Below, piece after piece: positions 42,256 to 50,558 of a stretch of DNA of 56,007 bases (within the stretch, counting starts at the first letter, position 1; each line of letters begins with the position of its first letter). The notes under the pieces were generated by a model. The model saw only the letters and a list, made by a program, of their open reading frames with translations. It had not been told where the DNA came from and did no database searches. Source of the stretch: Myxococcales bacterium (GTDB lineage Bacteria; Myxococcota_A; Polyangia; Polyangiales; Houyiibacteriaceae); contig JAOTXX010000019.1 of the NCBI GenBank assembly GCA_029862185.1, positions 1-56,007 on the forward strand. The letters run 5' to 3'. The position numbers were made by a program, and so were the translations under genes.

Positions 42256-42881
42256 CAGGGTTCTCCTAAAATGTGCTGTTGTTCGAGATAACGAACCACG
42301 CAACCGGCGGCTTCGTCCACGCTGAGATTCGCGGTTTCGAGGTGGACCTCTGGGCTCGTCGGCGCTTCGTAGGGAGCATCGAGCCCGGTGAAATTGGAAA
42401 TGTCTCCGGCCCGGGCTTTTTTGTAGAGCCCCTTGGGGTCACGCGCCTCGCAAATCTCGAGTGGCGTGTCGACGAACACTTCGATGAACTCGCCGGGGCC
42501 CATCAGCCCCCGCACGCGGTCGCGATCGTTGCGGTAAGGCGAGATGAAGGCCGAAAGGACGAGACCACCGGCGTCTGCGAAAAGCCGTGCGACCTCGCCA
42601 ATGCGTCGAATGTTCTCCACGCGGTCCTCTGGAGCGAAGCCGAGGTCGCTGTTGAGCCCATGGCGGATGTTGTCGCCGTCGAGAACGTAAGCAAAGGCGC
42701 CGCGCTCGACCAGCATCCGCTCGACCCGATGCCCAATGGTGCTCTTACCGGAACCCGAAAGACCGGTGAACCAAAGGACAGCGCCACGATGCCCGTGCGC
42801 CGCCGCGCGGGCCTCCTTGTCGACCTCGCCGATGTGCCAGGTCAGGTTTTCTGCCTTGGGCGCGCTCATGGCGAGGAACAT
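42255..42881 (-). CDS. cysC: Adenylylsulfate (APS) kinase
   Basis: Phosphorylates APS to PAPS with ATP. 208 residues. Walker A GLSGSGKS (40-47), [15 protein letters not shown] (APS-binding), the phosphoserine-site segment [17 protein letters not shown] and [27 protein letters not shown] chose the ATG at 42881 because GGGGGAG stands 7 bases before it; the in-frame ATG at 42869 has no such site. The usual neighbours cysD, cysN and cysH are missing. It is wedged between DUF72 and glpD, so PAPS may serve sulfation rather than assimilation; this is inference from context only. Confidence 0.94.
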   Translation of the reverse strand: MFLAMSAPKAENLTWHIGEVDKEARAAAHGHRGAVLWFTGLSGSGKSTIGHRVERMLVERGAFAYVLDGDNIRHGLNSDLGFAPEDRVENIRRIGEVARLFADAGGLVLSAFISPYRNDRDRVRGLMGPGEFIEVFVDTPLEICEARDPKGLYKKARAGDISNFTGLDAPYEAPTSPEVHLETANLSVDEAAGCVVRYLEQQHILGEP

Positions 42882-42905
42882 AGCCTCGCTCCCCCGGGGA
42901 GCAAG

Positions 42906-43919
42906 CTAGTCGACGAGCAGCTCGGCCAGGGCCCTCACCGTCAATGGCGAGGAGCCTTCCGCTTTGTTGTTTACGATCACGTAGCACTCGAGGTCGCGTT
43001 CGAGCGCCGCGCGGACCAGCCCGACGACGTCCTGCCGCATCTCGGGCTGAGGCGCGACCAAGCGGTCGAACGGGGCGTAGGCCTCTTTGAGGTCGGCGTA
43101 GCGCTGCCCGGGAGGGAGTAGCAACCGACAGACGAGCGGTGTGGCTTCAAGCAACCCATCCATGCGCATCTGATCCGCGATGCGCGGCATCCGGGACCAG
43201 TAGTTGAACACATGACTGGCACCGTGCTTCTGAAGCGTCTTGGCGTAGTCGGGCGTCAGCAGCTTGCGATCGCGAAGCTCGACCGCGAACGGAAAGTCGC
43301 GGGGAGCAGCCGCGAGGAACGCGTCGAGCCGTTCGCAAAACCAACTCGGATCGAGAGGCGATGGAGGCGGGGCAATCTCGACGATCCACGGGCCCATGTG
43401 CCGGCTGAATCCTGCGCGAACCGGCGCGTGGACGGCCTGGGCGAAGAGCTCGGGGTCGAGGAAGCTGGGGTTCTCCTTGCCCGCGTCCGCACCGTAGCGG
43501 GGGTGCCTCGGAAACCCGGGCATCGTCACACGCTGCCACACTTTCATCGCCGCGCGAAAGTCATTTGGCAGCTGCTTCGAGTACGCGGCTAGCTCTTCTT
43601 CAGACACCGGCGTGTAATAGCCGCGATCGACGCCGACGGTTCGCATCAGCGGGTGCTGTGCGTACTCCCCGAGCGAATCCCGAAGGAAGGCGCGTTGATT
43701 GGCGTAGCGCTGCCGGTAGACGAGCCCCGCCCATCCGGGAAAGGTCCAACTCGAGGTGCCCAAGCGAAGCTTCGCAGGAAGCCGGTCCCGAATCGATTCG
43801 AGCTCGCCATGCGCGTCGCCGGTCGACTCCGTGGCTTTTTCGTCGGCGCGGTCGAAGAGGCCGAGCTGCGGGTCCTCTTCCGCAAACAGAGGGCTCTTCG
43901 GGCGCCGGCGTCCAGTCAT
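42906..43919 (-). CDS. DUF72 family protein (YecE-like TIM barrel)
   Basis: 337 residues. After a charged N-terminal extension of about 50 residues, the DUF72 barrel begins at LRLGTSSWTFPGWAGLVY; other family landmarks are TVGVDRGYYTPVSEEELAAY, FRAAMKVWQRVTMPGF, FPFAVELRDRKLL and the final strand CYVIVNNKAEGSSPLTVRAL. The reaction is unknown; the fold resembles AP endonuclease-type barrels. Its ATG overlaps the mltG stop (ATGA, 43916-43919), so it is translationally coupled to a cell-wall gene. cysC begins 24 bases later. Confidence 0.9.
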   Translation of the reverse strand: MTGRRRPKSPLFAEEDPQLGLFDRADEKATESTGDAHGELESIRDRLPAKLRLGTSSWTFPGWAGLVYRQRYANQRAFLRDSLGEYAQHPLMRTVGVDRGYYTPVSEEELAAYSKQLPNDFRAAMKVWQRVTMPGFPRHPRYGADAGKENPSFLDPELFAQAVHAPVRAGFSRHMGPWIVEIAPPPSPLDPSWFCERLDAFLAAAPRDFPFAVELRDRKLLTPDYAKTLQKHGASHVFNYWSRMPRIADQMRMDGLLEATPLVCRLLLPPGQRYADLKEAYAPFDRLVAPQPEMRQDVVGLVRAALERDLECYVIVNNKAEGSSPLTVRALAELLVD

Positions 43920-45028
43920 CGTTGACCGTTGCGCCGGACTGCGATGTTGTGCTGACGCAGCGTCTTGCTGAAGTGGTGCTCGCCGCCGCCACGCGCCACG
44001 AAGTAGAAGTAGTCGTGGTCTTCGGGGTCGATCACCGCCGCGAGGGAAGCCGCTCCCGGATTGCTGATCGGGCCGGGCGGCAGCCCGGAGTGCCGATAGG
44101 TGTTGTATGGGTTGTCGGCGTCATCCAACATCGCACGGGTAATTCGGCCGTCGAAGCCCGAACAGGAGGCCGCAGCGTCGGGAACCGCCATGCAGCCGTA
44201 TTGAACGGTCGGATCGGCCTGCAGCCTGCGACGCGGAAGGAATCGCTTGGAGTTGAGTCGGTTCCAGAACACGCCCGCAATCCTTGGGCGTTCCGCCGGC
44301 ACGGCTGCTTCCTTTTCGACGATCGACGCCAAGGTCACGATGTCGTGCGTCGTCCAGCCCTTCAGCTTGGCGAGCTCCGCCGCGTACTTCTCTTCGAGCT
44401 CCTCGTTCCTCCGAGTCCAGTTCGCCAACATCCGCTCGACGACTCGCCTGGGTTTGGTCTGGTCGTCGAACTCGTAGGTATCGGGAAAGAGATACCCCTC
44501 CGCGTCGTTGGCTTCTACGCCATAGCTCGCGAGGATCGCGGCGTCCTCGGTTGCGTCGAGGAAATCCTCGGCATCGCAGACCCCGTATTCATCGAGTCGC
44601 TCCGCGATCTCGAATCTCGAAAAGCCTTCGGGGATCAAAAGCCGAATCTGGATGCGCCCGAGGCGCGTCGTCGCGTAGCGCGCAACCTCTTCGGGCGTCA
44701 TCGGCACACGGAATCGAACCTTGCCTTGTCTCAGGTGCCGGTCGAGGCCGCGCATGCGCATGTAAATCGACCAGACTCTGGGGTTCTTGATGACGCCTTC
44801 GCTCTCCAACTGATTGGCGAGCTTTCGAAGGGTCATCCCCTCGGAAACCTCGATCACGACTTCTTCGACGTACCCCGAGGGACCCTTGCTGTCGGGATAG
44901 ACGACGAACAGCCAACCCAGCAGGCCAAGCAAGCCGAGCACGGCGATCAACGTCACGATGCTCAGGGCGCGAGCGATCGTCGCTGCAACGTCGCTCTCGA
45001 CCTTGATGGGCTGTTCCGGTCCTTCCAC
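43916..45028 (-). CDS. mltG: Endolytic murein transglycosylase MltG
   Basis: Cuts nascent glycan strands and so sets their length; inner-membrane protein acting in the periplasm. 370 residues with a single N-terminal transmembrane helix (about 21-44), a LysM-like segment (about 55-125), then the YceG catalytic domain. Catalytic Glu238 is in LASIVEKEAAVP; LQADPTVQYG, NPYNTYRHSGLPPGPISNPG and the late HHFSKTL complete the signature. It lies 9 bases after ruvX and overlaps the DUF72 gene by 4 bases, in the middle of the six-gene minus-strand run. mltG next to ruvX is a frequent pairing. Confidence 0.95.
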   Translation of the reverse strand: MEGPEQPIKVESDVAATIARALSIVTLIAVLGLLGLLGWLFVVYPDSKGPSGYVEEVVIEVSEGMTLRKLANQLESEGVIKNPRVWSIYMRMRGLDRHLRQGKVRFRVPMTPEEVARYATTRLGRIQIRLLIPEGFSRFEIAERLDEYGVCDAEDFLDATEDAAILASYGVEANDAEGYLFPDTYEFDDQTKPRRVVERMLANWTRRNEELEEKYAAELAKLKGWTTHDIVTLASIVEKEAAVPAERPRIAGVFWNRLNSKRFLPRRRLQADPTVQYGCMAVPDAAASCSGFDGRITRAMLDDADNPYNTYRHSGLPPGPISNPGAASLAAVIDPEDHDYFYFVARGGGEHHFSKTLRQHNIAVRRNGQR

Positions 45029-45037
45029 GCTCAGTCC

Positions 45038-45451
45038 TCAATTGGCGTCTAGATACCCTTGTAGCAAGATGGTAGCGGCAGATTGATCGACGACGTCGCG
45101 GCTCTTGGCGCCCCGCCGGCCCATGTCTCGCAACGAACGCTCTGCCGCCACGGTGGTCAAGCGCTCGTCCCAAAATACGACCTCCACACCGAGCGCCTCA
45201 CCGAGAACTTCGCCGAAAGCCCTCGCCCTGCGGGCCGCCTCCCCTTCGCTGCCGTCGAGCCGCAGTGGGAGCCCGACCACAGCCAAGGAGATCTCGTCGT
45301 CCGAAAGGGCCTCCCGTACCCTTCGTGCGGCGTCTTGGTAGCCGCCCCGTGCCTGGACGGTTTCGCGGGGAAAGGCGATCGAGCCCCGCTCGTCCGAGAT
45401 GGCGATGCCGATGCGCGCCGAGCCTGGGTCGATCCCGACGATGCGGCTCAT
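45038..45451 (-). CDS. ruvX: Putative pre-16S rRNA nuclease (RuvX/YqgF)
   Basis: RNase H-like nuclease that trims the 16S rRNA 5' end. 137 residues from MSRIVGIDPGSARIG at 45451; the open frame continues upstream to 45514, but only into ubiB. The acidic active-site positions are visible: Asp8 in IVGIDPG, Glu/Asp in VFWDERLTT, and the C-terminal Asp in DQSAATILLQGYLD. The GLPLRLDGSEG loop is the YqgF signature. The ubiB stop is one base upstream, and mltG starts 9 bases downstream. Confidence 0.95.
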   Translation of the reverse strand: MSRIVGIDPGSARIGIAISDERGSIAFPRETVQARGGYQDAARRVREALSDDEISLAVVGLPLRLDGSEGEAARRARAFGEVLGEALGVEVVFWDERLTTVAAERSLRDMGRRGAKSRDVVDQSAATILLQGYLDAN

Positions 45452-45452
45452 C

Positions 45453-46889
45453 TCAGCCACCTGCCACCGGCTGCGATCCACCCTCGGAGGGCGAAGCCGG
45501 ACGAGTCGACGCAATCCGCTGGCTGAGCAAAGGCACCACGTAGGGGAACCCGACCTTGAACTGATCGAGGTCGGGCGCGATTTGGCCCGCCAGCCAGAAC
45601 ATCATCACGGCCGCGCGTTCCACATAAAACCAACCGTCCGGGTAGTGAAACGAGCGCATCAGGGTTCGAAGCTCGCGACGCTCGACTTCGGGGTCGGCCA
45701 GGGCTTCGAGCTCCCTCGACTTCGCACTCATCAGCGCCCCCGGTGTGCGCGCTTCGAGCTTGAGAAGCTTCTGGAAGTAGGTCTTCACCGTCTGCTCGAG
45801 CAGCGCGCGATCACCGCCCTCTGCCACGAAACCAATCTCCTCGATACCCTGCAAGACCAAGTCATCGTTTTGCTCGAAGAACCCGCGTAGGATGTCGACC
45901 ATCCCGAAGACGGTCTTGCTGTCGACTTCGCTGATTGCCCCAAAGTCGAGCACCACGAGCTTCGCATCGTCGGAGCCTTCGACGGGCTGCACCAGGAAGT
46001 TCCCGGGATGCGGATCGGCGTGGAAGAAACGGTCGACGAAGAGCTGCTTGTAAAAGCTTTTCACCAAACGCTCTGCGATCTTGTGCAAGTCCACACCGCG
46101 TTCTCGAATCGCGTCGAGGCGCGTGATCTTGATGCCCTCCATGAACGTCATCGTGAGCACATCACGAGTGGTGACCCTGTCGATAACCTCGGGGAAAAGG
46201 ATGTGATCGTCGCCTGCGAAATTCGCAGACATGCGGCGCATGCAATCAGCCTCGTGCAAGTAGTCCGTTTCACGACGCAGCAGATCGACCAGCGACAAAT
46301 GAACCGCCTCGATGTTCTGCACCGGCACGAACCATTTGTAGACGCGGACCATCAGCTTGATGACCCGCATGTCGATGCGAACGACGTCGCGAATCCCGGG
46401 ATACAAGACCTTGACCGCGACTTTGTGACCGTCCTCCAGGTAAGCGACGTGCACCTGGCCGAGCGAGGCCGCCGCCACCGGCTCTCGTTCGATGCTTCGA
46501 AAAAACGCCTCGGGCGGAGCGCCGAGGCTCTGGATGAAGGCTCGCTCGATCTCCGTGAACGAGTGGGGCGGAACCGCGTCTTGCAGGGTCTCGAGCCGCT
46601 TGATGTAAACCGAAGGCAGAAAGCCCCCCATGATCGAAAGGACCTGCCCCAGCTTGATGTAGACCCCTCGGAGCTTGAGCATGCCCGCCAGCATCCGCTT
46701 CGAGTTCTTTTCATCGACCCGGGCCTGCCGTCGTGTCAGCCAGGCGGGCAATACGGCGTCCTCGTGGCCCGTCTCGGGATCGTGACGCCAGCGTCGAAAA
46801 ACCTTCACCAGCCCCAATTGCACCAAGTAACTGGCGAGAATGACACCAAAGGTGAACTGAGCACGGACGAGGCGGATGAATAGACTCAT
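45453..46889 (-). CDS. ABC1/AarF/UbiB family atypical kinase
   Basis: 478 residues from ATG 46889 (MSLFIRLVRAQF). The family motifs are complete: YIKLGQVLSIMGGFLP (KxGQ, about 77-92), the Ala-rich AAASLGQVH loop, VAVKVLYPG (ATP Lys), DYLHEADCMRRM, RFFHADPHPGNFLVQ and LVVLDFG. The KxGQ helix and Ala-loop favour ATPase activity that aids ubiquinone or other lipid extraction rather than protein phosphorylation, as established for UbiB/COQ8. It heads a run of six minus-strand genes. Ubiquinone genes are not nearby, so I leave the symbol blank. The frame stays open upstream into the divergent gene; I reject that extension. Confidence 0.92.
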   Translation of the reverse strand: MSLFIRLVRAQFTFGVILASYLVQLGLVKVFRRWRHDPETGHEDAVLPAWLTRRQARVDEKNSKRMLAGMLKLRGVYIKLGQVLSIMGGFLPSVYIKRLETLQDAVPPHSFTEIERAFIQSLGAPPEAFFRSIEREPVAAASLGQVHVAYLEDGHKVAVKVLYPGIRDVVRIDMRVIKLMVRVYKWFVPVQNIEAVHLSLVDLLRRETDYLHEADCMRRMSANFAGDDHILFPEVIDRVTTRDVLTMTFMEGIKITRLDAIRERGVDLHKIAERLVKSFYKQLFVDRFFHADPHPGNFLVQPVEGSDDAKLVVLDFGAISEVDSKTVFGMVDILRGFFEQNDDLVLQGIEEIGFVAEGGDRALLEQTVKTYFQKLLKLEARTPGALMSAKSRELEALADPEVERRELRTLMRSFHYPDGWFYVERAAVMMFWLAGQIAPDLDQFKVGFPYVVPLLSQRIASTRPASPSEGGSQPVAGG

Positions 46890-46962
46890 GCGGATGGGCG
46901 TCAGGGCAAGCGTAGCAGTGTTCGGGCGGTGTCCCGCCGCTTTGGCTGCGGGGCTCATTCGG

Positions 46963-46968
46963 TATAAG
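46963..46968 (+). promoter_or_regulatory. Putative -10 element of the TPR/cNMP-fold gene
   Basis: TATAAG, 11 bases before the GTG at 46980. A TTTGGC 16 bases upstream is only a poor -35. The 90-base divergent gap with ubiB holds nothing else I can name. Confidence 0.25.
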
Positions 46969-46979
46969 GTTTTAAGGTC

Positions 46980-48380
46980 GTGTCGGGTAGTCAAAGCCGG
47001 AACCTCCGGGAGAAGCTGCACAGCGCCCTTCGAAGGGAGCGGCTGGCCGAAGCCTTGCGGCAATACCAGGCCCTGCAAGAGGTGGAGCCCGAGGAGGCGC
47101 GCTGGCCTCATCGCAAAGGCGACCTCCTCAAGCGTCTGGGACGGCCGAACGAAGCGGTCGAGGCCTACGAGCGGGCGATCGACCTCTACGCGCGACAGGG
47201 TTTCGTCGCTCGGGCAGCGGCGATGGCGAAAGTCGTCATGGGCATTGCGCCCGATCGCGTGGACGTGCTTGCGCGGGTCAAGCCAGACGCCGCGCGCAAG
47301 CTCCATCGGTCGACGCGGTCGGCCATCGTCACCGCCGATCTCGAGCCGGAGCCTGAAGACCACGAGATCACCCAGACTAAGAAAAAGCGCATTTCGACCG
47401 ATGCGCTCCCTCTGATCGCCAACCCATTGGCAGTCGATGACGCGCTTCGATTCTCGAGACCACCCGGCGCGCGGCGTCCCACGCTCGACCTCGACATCTC
47501 CGACTTCGAGTTGCGGGACCGCCCTCCGCTGGACAACGACGGCCTCGACCAACGCCCGACGCCGGAACATCTCGCCCAGCTTCCCTCGGTGCCTCTGTTC
47601 GCCGAGATTCCGCAGGCGATGCTCGCGAGGATCGTCCAAGAATCCCGCCTCGTCGCTCTCGAGCCGGGCGAGAGCCTCATCGAGCGGGGCACCACCGCCG
47701 ATGCGCTCTATGTGCTCGTCGAGGGAAGCGTGCAGCTCTTTCGGACGATCGACGGCGACGCGCTGGTCTTGTCCGAAGGCGACGTCGTCGGCATCTCGTG
47801 CTTGCTCGAGCGAGTCTGTTACGAAGGGGATGTGACGGCGCGGACGGAAGTCAGCGCGCTTCGAATCAGCAAGCTTTTGTTGGACCGGCTCGTCGCAGAG
47901 CATCCGCCCCTCGGCGACGTCCTGCTGGAGATGCTGGGTAGGCGGCTCGTTTCCACCCTGGTTCGTACGGCCCCCATGTTTGCGGCGTTCGATAACGGAA
48001 CTCGCGCAGAGGTGGCCTCGATGTTCGAGGTTCGCCGCGCCGATCGCGGGACGAAGCTACTGGAGGCCGGTAAGCGAACCGACGGCCTCTACATTCCAAT
48101 GATCGGCGAGCTGAGCGCGATCTGCGCAGATGGCGAAGAGCTCGGCCGCTTGAAGCTCGGGCGCGCGCTTGGGCAGCATTCGATTCTGACGCGCACCCCA
48201 TCGCCGGTGACGGTCATGACCGACTCCGACGTGCTGGTCCTGCGGATGTCAGCCCGCCGCTTCCACGAGGTAGCGTCCGCGCACCCGGCCATGGTCGCGC
48301 ACCTCGACGAGCTCGCCCTACGGCCGGACACCCCGACCTTCTCGCTCGTGCCGGCCGCGCAGCGAAAACGACGCGCCTGA
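46980..48380 (+). CDS. TPR-like protein with two cyclic-nucleotide-binding-fold domains
   Basis: 466 residues, GTG start at 46980 with AAGG just upstream. The N-terminus is TPR-like (about 8-80: LREKLHSALRRERLAEALRQYQ, LKRLGRPNEAVEAYERAIDLY). A charged linker (about 110-195) precedes two cNMP-binding jelly rolls, about 205-325 (LFAEIPQAMLARIVQE ... LEPGESLIERGTTADALYVLVEGSVQLF) and about 335-450. The phosphate-binding cassette lacks the usual GE...R-A residues in both (GDVVGISCLLERV; LGQHSILTRTPSPVTV), so nucleotide binding may be lost. There is no DNA-binding domain. Related proteins are common in myxobacteria. It diverges from ubiB, and thrC follows after 54 bases. Confidence 0.85.
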   Translation: MSGSQSRNLREKLHSALRRERLAEALRQYQALQEVEPEEARWPHRKGDLLKRLGRPNEAVEAYERAIDLYARQGFVARAAAMAKVVMGIAPDRVDVLARVKPDAARKLHRSTRSAIVTADLEPEPEDHEITQTKKKRISTDALPLIANPLAVDDALRFSRPPGARRPTLDLDISDFELRDRPPLDNDGLDQRPTPEHLAQLPSVPLFAEIPQAMLARIVQESRLVALEPGESLIERGTTADALYVLVEGSVQLFRTIDGDALVLSEGDVVGISCLLERVCYEGDVTARTEVSALRISKLLLDRLVAEHPPLGDVLLEMLGRRLVSTLVRTAPMFAAFDNGTRAEVASMFEVRRADRGTKLLEAGKRTDGLYIPMIGELSAICADGEELGRLKLGRALGQHSILTRTPSPVTVMTDSDVLVLRMSARRFHEVASAHPAMVAHLDELALRPDTPTFSLVPAAQRKRRA

Positions 48381-48419
48381 GGCCGGGCCGCGGCGAGGTG
48401 CGCCCCTTGACGAACCGCC

Positions 48420-48425
48420 TATACT
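48420..48425 (+). promoter_or_regulatory. Putative -10 element of thrC
   Basis: TATACT ends 9 bases before the thrC ATG and no Shine-Dalgarno lies between, consistent with a nearly leaderless message. No matching -35 is visible at 16-18 bases. Confidence 0.3.
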
Positions 48426-48434
48426 GCGGCCCTC

Positions 48435-49772
48435 ATGAGTTACAGCGCATCCTTTCGTTGCGTCGCCGGCTGCAGCGGAACTTATCCGCTCACCCAGGTG
48501 ATCTACTCCTGCCCAGAGTGCGGCGAGCTCCTCGAAGTTCAGCACGACATCGAGGCCTTGAAGAACCGAAGCGGCTCCTCCTGGAGCAAGCTCTTCGATC
48601 AACGCTGGATGACCCGCGATTGGCCCCACGGCAGCGGTGTCTGGGGTAAGAAGGAATGGGTGCAGCCGCACCTTCGCGAGGAGAACATCGTCTCGACCGC
48701 GGAGGGTGGCACTAACCTCTTCTGGGCCGAACGGTACGGCAAGACGCTCGGTCTCGACGACCTGTGGATCAAAAACTGCGGCAACAGTCACACCGGCTCG
48801 TTCAAAGACCTCGGCATGACCGTGTTGGTGAGCACCGTGAAGCAGGCGATCGAGGACGGGCAGCCGATTCGCGCCATCGCATGCGCCTCGACGGGCGACA
48901 CCTCGGCTGCGCTAGCGGCCTATTGTGCATCGGCCGGCATCCCGTCCGTGGTCCTGCTGCCCAAGGGCAAAGTCACCACCGCGCAGCTCGTTCAGCCCTT
49001 GGCGAACGGGGCCCTCGTGTGTGCCCTCGATACAGATTTCGACGGATGCATGGCGATCGTACAAAAGCTCACGACCGAGAAAGGCATCTACCTCGCCAAC
49101 TCGATGAATTCGCTTCGCCTCGAAGGGCAAAAGACGGTGGCCATCGAGATCGTCCAACAGTTCGACTGGAAGGTGCCCGACTGGGTGATCATCCCGGGTG
49201 GCAACCTCGGAAACGTCGCGGCGCTGGGTGCGGGTTTCGATATGATGCTGGACCTGGGGCTCATCTCGAAACGCCCGCGGATCTGCCTCGCGCAGGCCGA
49301 GAAGGCCAACCCCTTGTACCTGGCTTACAAGCAGGGCTGGGACAGCTTCGAACCGATCACCGCGGGGGAGACGGAGGCAAGCGCCATTCGAATCGGCAAT
49401 CCCGTGAGCGTTCGTCGTGCAATCCGCGCGCTGCAGGCGTTCGACGGCGTGGTCGAGCAGGCAAGCGAATCGGAGCTTTCCGAAGCCTCGGCAGCGGCGG
49501 ACCGTGCAGGTAGCTATACCTGCCCGCATACCGGCGTTGCGCTGGCGGCGCTCGAAAAGCTTCGGGCCAAGGGCACGATCGAACCAGGCCAGAAGGTCGT
49601 CGTCATCTCCACCGCCAACGGCTTGAAGTTCACCCAGTTCAAGATTCGCTATCACGAAAACGAAATCCCCGGCGTCGAAAGCAAGCACCCCAACCGGCCG
49701 GTGGATCTTCCCAGCCAGTTCGAGGCGGTGAAGGCTTCGGTGTTTCGAGAGCTCGACAAGCGAGCTCTGTAA
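48435..49772 (+). CDS. thrC: Threonine synthase
   Basis: PLP enzyme converting O-phosphohomoserine to threonine. 445 residues. An N-terminal rubredoxin-like Cys module (Cys9, Cys13, Cys26, Cys29) precedes the catalytic fold. PLP Lys124 lies in [11 protein letters not shown], the phosphate loop is in [16 protein letters not shown], and [16 protein letters not shown] binds the cofactor ring. The late [17 protein letters not shown] is characteristic of ThrC rather than threonine dehydratase. The start codon has no ribosome site; a TATACT lies 9 bases ahead. thrA and thrB are not nearby. It converges on the small beta-protein gene with a 33-base gap and no obvious terminator. Confidence 0.95.
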   Translation: MSYSASFRCVAGCSGTYPLTQVIYSCPECGELLEVQHDIEALKNRSGSSWSKLFDQRWMTRDWPHGSGVWGKKEWVQPHLREENIVSTAEGGTNLFWAERYGKTLGLDDLWIKNCGNSHTGSFKDLGMTVLVSTVKQAIEDGQPIRAIACASTGDTSAALAAYCASAGIPSVVLLPKGKVTTAQLVQPLANGALVCALDTDFDGCMAIVQKLTTEKGIYLANSMNSLRLEGQKTVAIEIVQQFDWKVPDWVIIPGGNLGNVAALGAGFDMMLDLGLISKRPRICLAQAEKANPLYLAYKQGWDSFEPITAGETEASAIRIGNPVSVRRAIRALQAFDGVVEQASESELSEASAAADRAGSYTCPHTGVALAALEKLRAKGTIEPGQKVVVISTANGLKFTQFKIRYHENEIPGVESKHPNRPVDLPSQFEAVKASVFRELDKRAL

Positions 49773-49805
49773 AGTCTGCGCTTCGCTCCTGACATCGACG
49801 AGGGC

Positions 49806-50066
49806 TTAGCGACCTAGGGTGCTCAGGAGCAGCTCGCGGTCGTCTCGCCGTAGGTTGACCAAGCGCAGCCGGACTTCGAACCCCTGCTCGTCGATGCGTT
49901 TCGAACCGAGCACCCTGCCCTCGAAGCTTCGTTCTCCGGCCTCGACGATGGCCTTGAATCGAATCGGAGAGCCCGGGGCGAAGGCCAGGGGGCTGGTCAG
50001 CTTCAACAGGTTTCCATCAAACGTGAGACCGAGTGCGTCCTGACCGCTTTCCAAGCGAAGCTTCAC
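49806..50066 (-). CDS. Small beta-rich protein, possibly PilZ-like
   Basis: 86 residues, GTG start at 50066, three bases after the smpB stop. Predicted as alternating short strands (KLRLESGQDALGLTF, NLLKLTSPLAFAPGSPIRFKAIV, RSFEGRVLGSKRIDEQGFEVRLRLVNL), the pattern of a PilZ-type barrel. The c-di-GMP motifs RxxxR and DxSxxG are not present, so it would be a non-binding relative at best. The diguanylate cyclase at 11226 makes a c-di-GMP link tempting but unsupported. Position directly after smpB argues that it is expressed. Confidence 0.65.
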   Translation of the reverse strand: MKLRLESGQDALGLTFDGNLLKLTSPLAFAPGSPIRFKAIVEAGERSFEGRVLGSKRIDEQGFEVRLRLVNLRRDDRELLLSTLGR

Positions 50067-50069
50067 GGC

Positions 50070-50558
50070 TCACCCCTTGCGACGCTGCATCGCAGCGCGC
50101 GCTTCTTTGAGATCCTCCTGGCGGCGGATCGACTCGCGTTCGTCGCCCTTCTTCTTGCCGCGTCCGAGGCCAAGTTGAACCTTCGCAACACCGTTCTTGA
50201 AATAGACTTGAAGCGGGACCAATGCGTAGCCGCGCATCGTCAGTCGACCACGAAGCTTCTCGATTTCGCGTTTGTGGACCAGCAGCTTGCGGCGGCGCTG
50301 CGGCAGGTGACCCGCGTGGCCGCCCTGCTCGTAGGGCGCGATGTGCATGCTGTAGAGGAAGAGCTCGTCGGCGTCGATTCGGCAATAGGCGCCTTCGAGA
50401 TTGGCGCGGCGCGCCCGCAGGCTCTTCACTTCGGTGCCAAAGAGCACCATGCCGGCCTCGAGCCGTTCTTCGATGTCGTAGCGTTTGGCGGCCATCGGGT
50501 TGCGGCACACCAGGAGCTCCATCCCCGGAACGCCTTTATCAACGCGCTTCTTCGCCAT
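50070..50558 (-). CDS. smpB: SsrA-binding protein SmpB
   Basis: Binds tmRNA and brings it to stalled ribosomes for trans-translation. 162 residues. Oligonucleotide-binding barrel with AAKRYDIEERLEAGMVLFGTEVKSLR, NLEGAYCRIDADELFLYSMHI, RRRKLLVHKREIEKLRG and the basic C-terminal tail RGKKKGDERESIRRQEDLKEARAAM that enters the decoding channel. The 5' end overlaps the upstream lipoprotein gene by 20 bases, suggesting coupling. The tmRNA gene ssrA is not visible in the window. Confidence 0.96.
   Translation of the reverse strand: MAKKRVDKGVPGMELLVCRNPMAAKRYDIEERLEAGMVLFGTEVKSLRARRANLEGAYCRIDADELFLYSMHIAPYEQGGHAGHLPQRRRKLLVHKREIEKLRGRLTMRGYALVPLQVYFKNGVAKVQLGLGRGKKKGDERESIRRQEDLKEARAAMQRRKG

Noticed and set aside
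46890-47903. Upstream extension of the UbiB-like frame
   Set aside because: It runs antisense through the TPR/cNMP gene; the family N-terminus fits the ATG at 46889.
48407-48425. TTGACG and TATACT before thrC as a full promoter
   Set aside because: The spacer is only 7 bases, too short for sigma-70; only the -10 is kept as a weak candidate.
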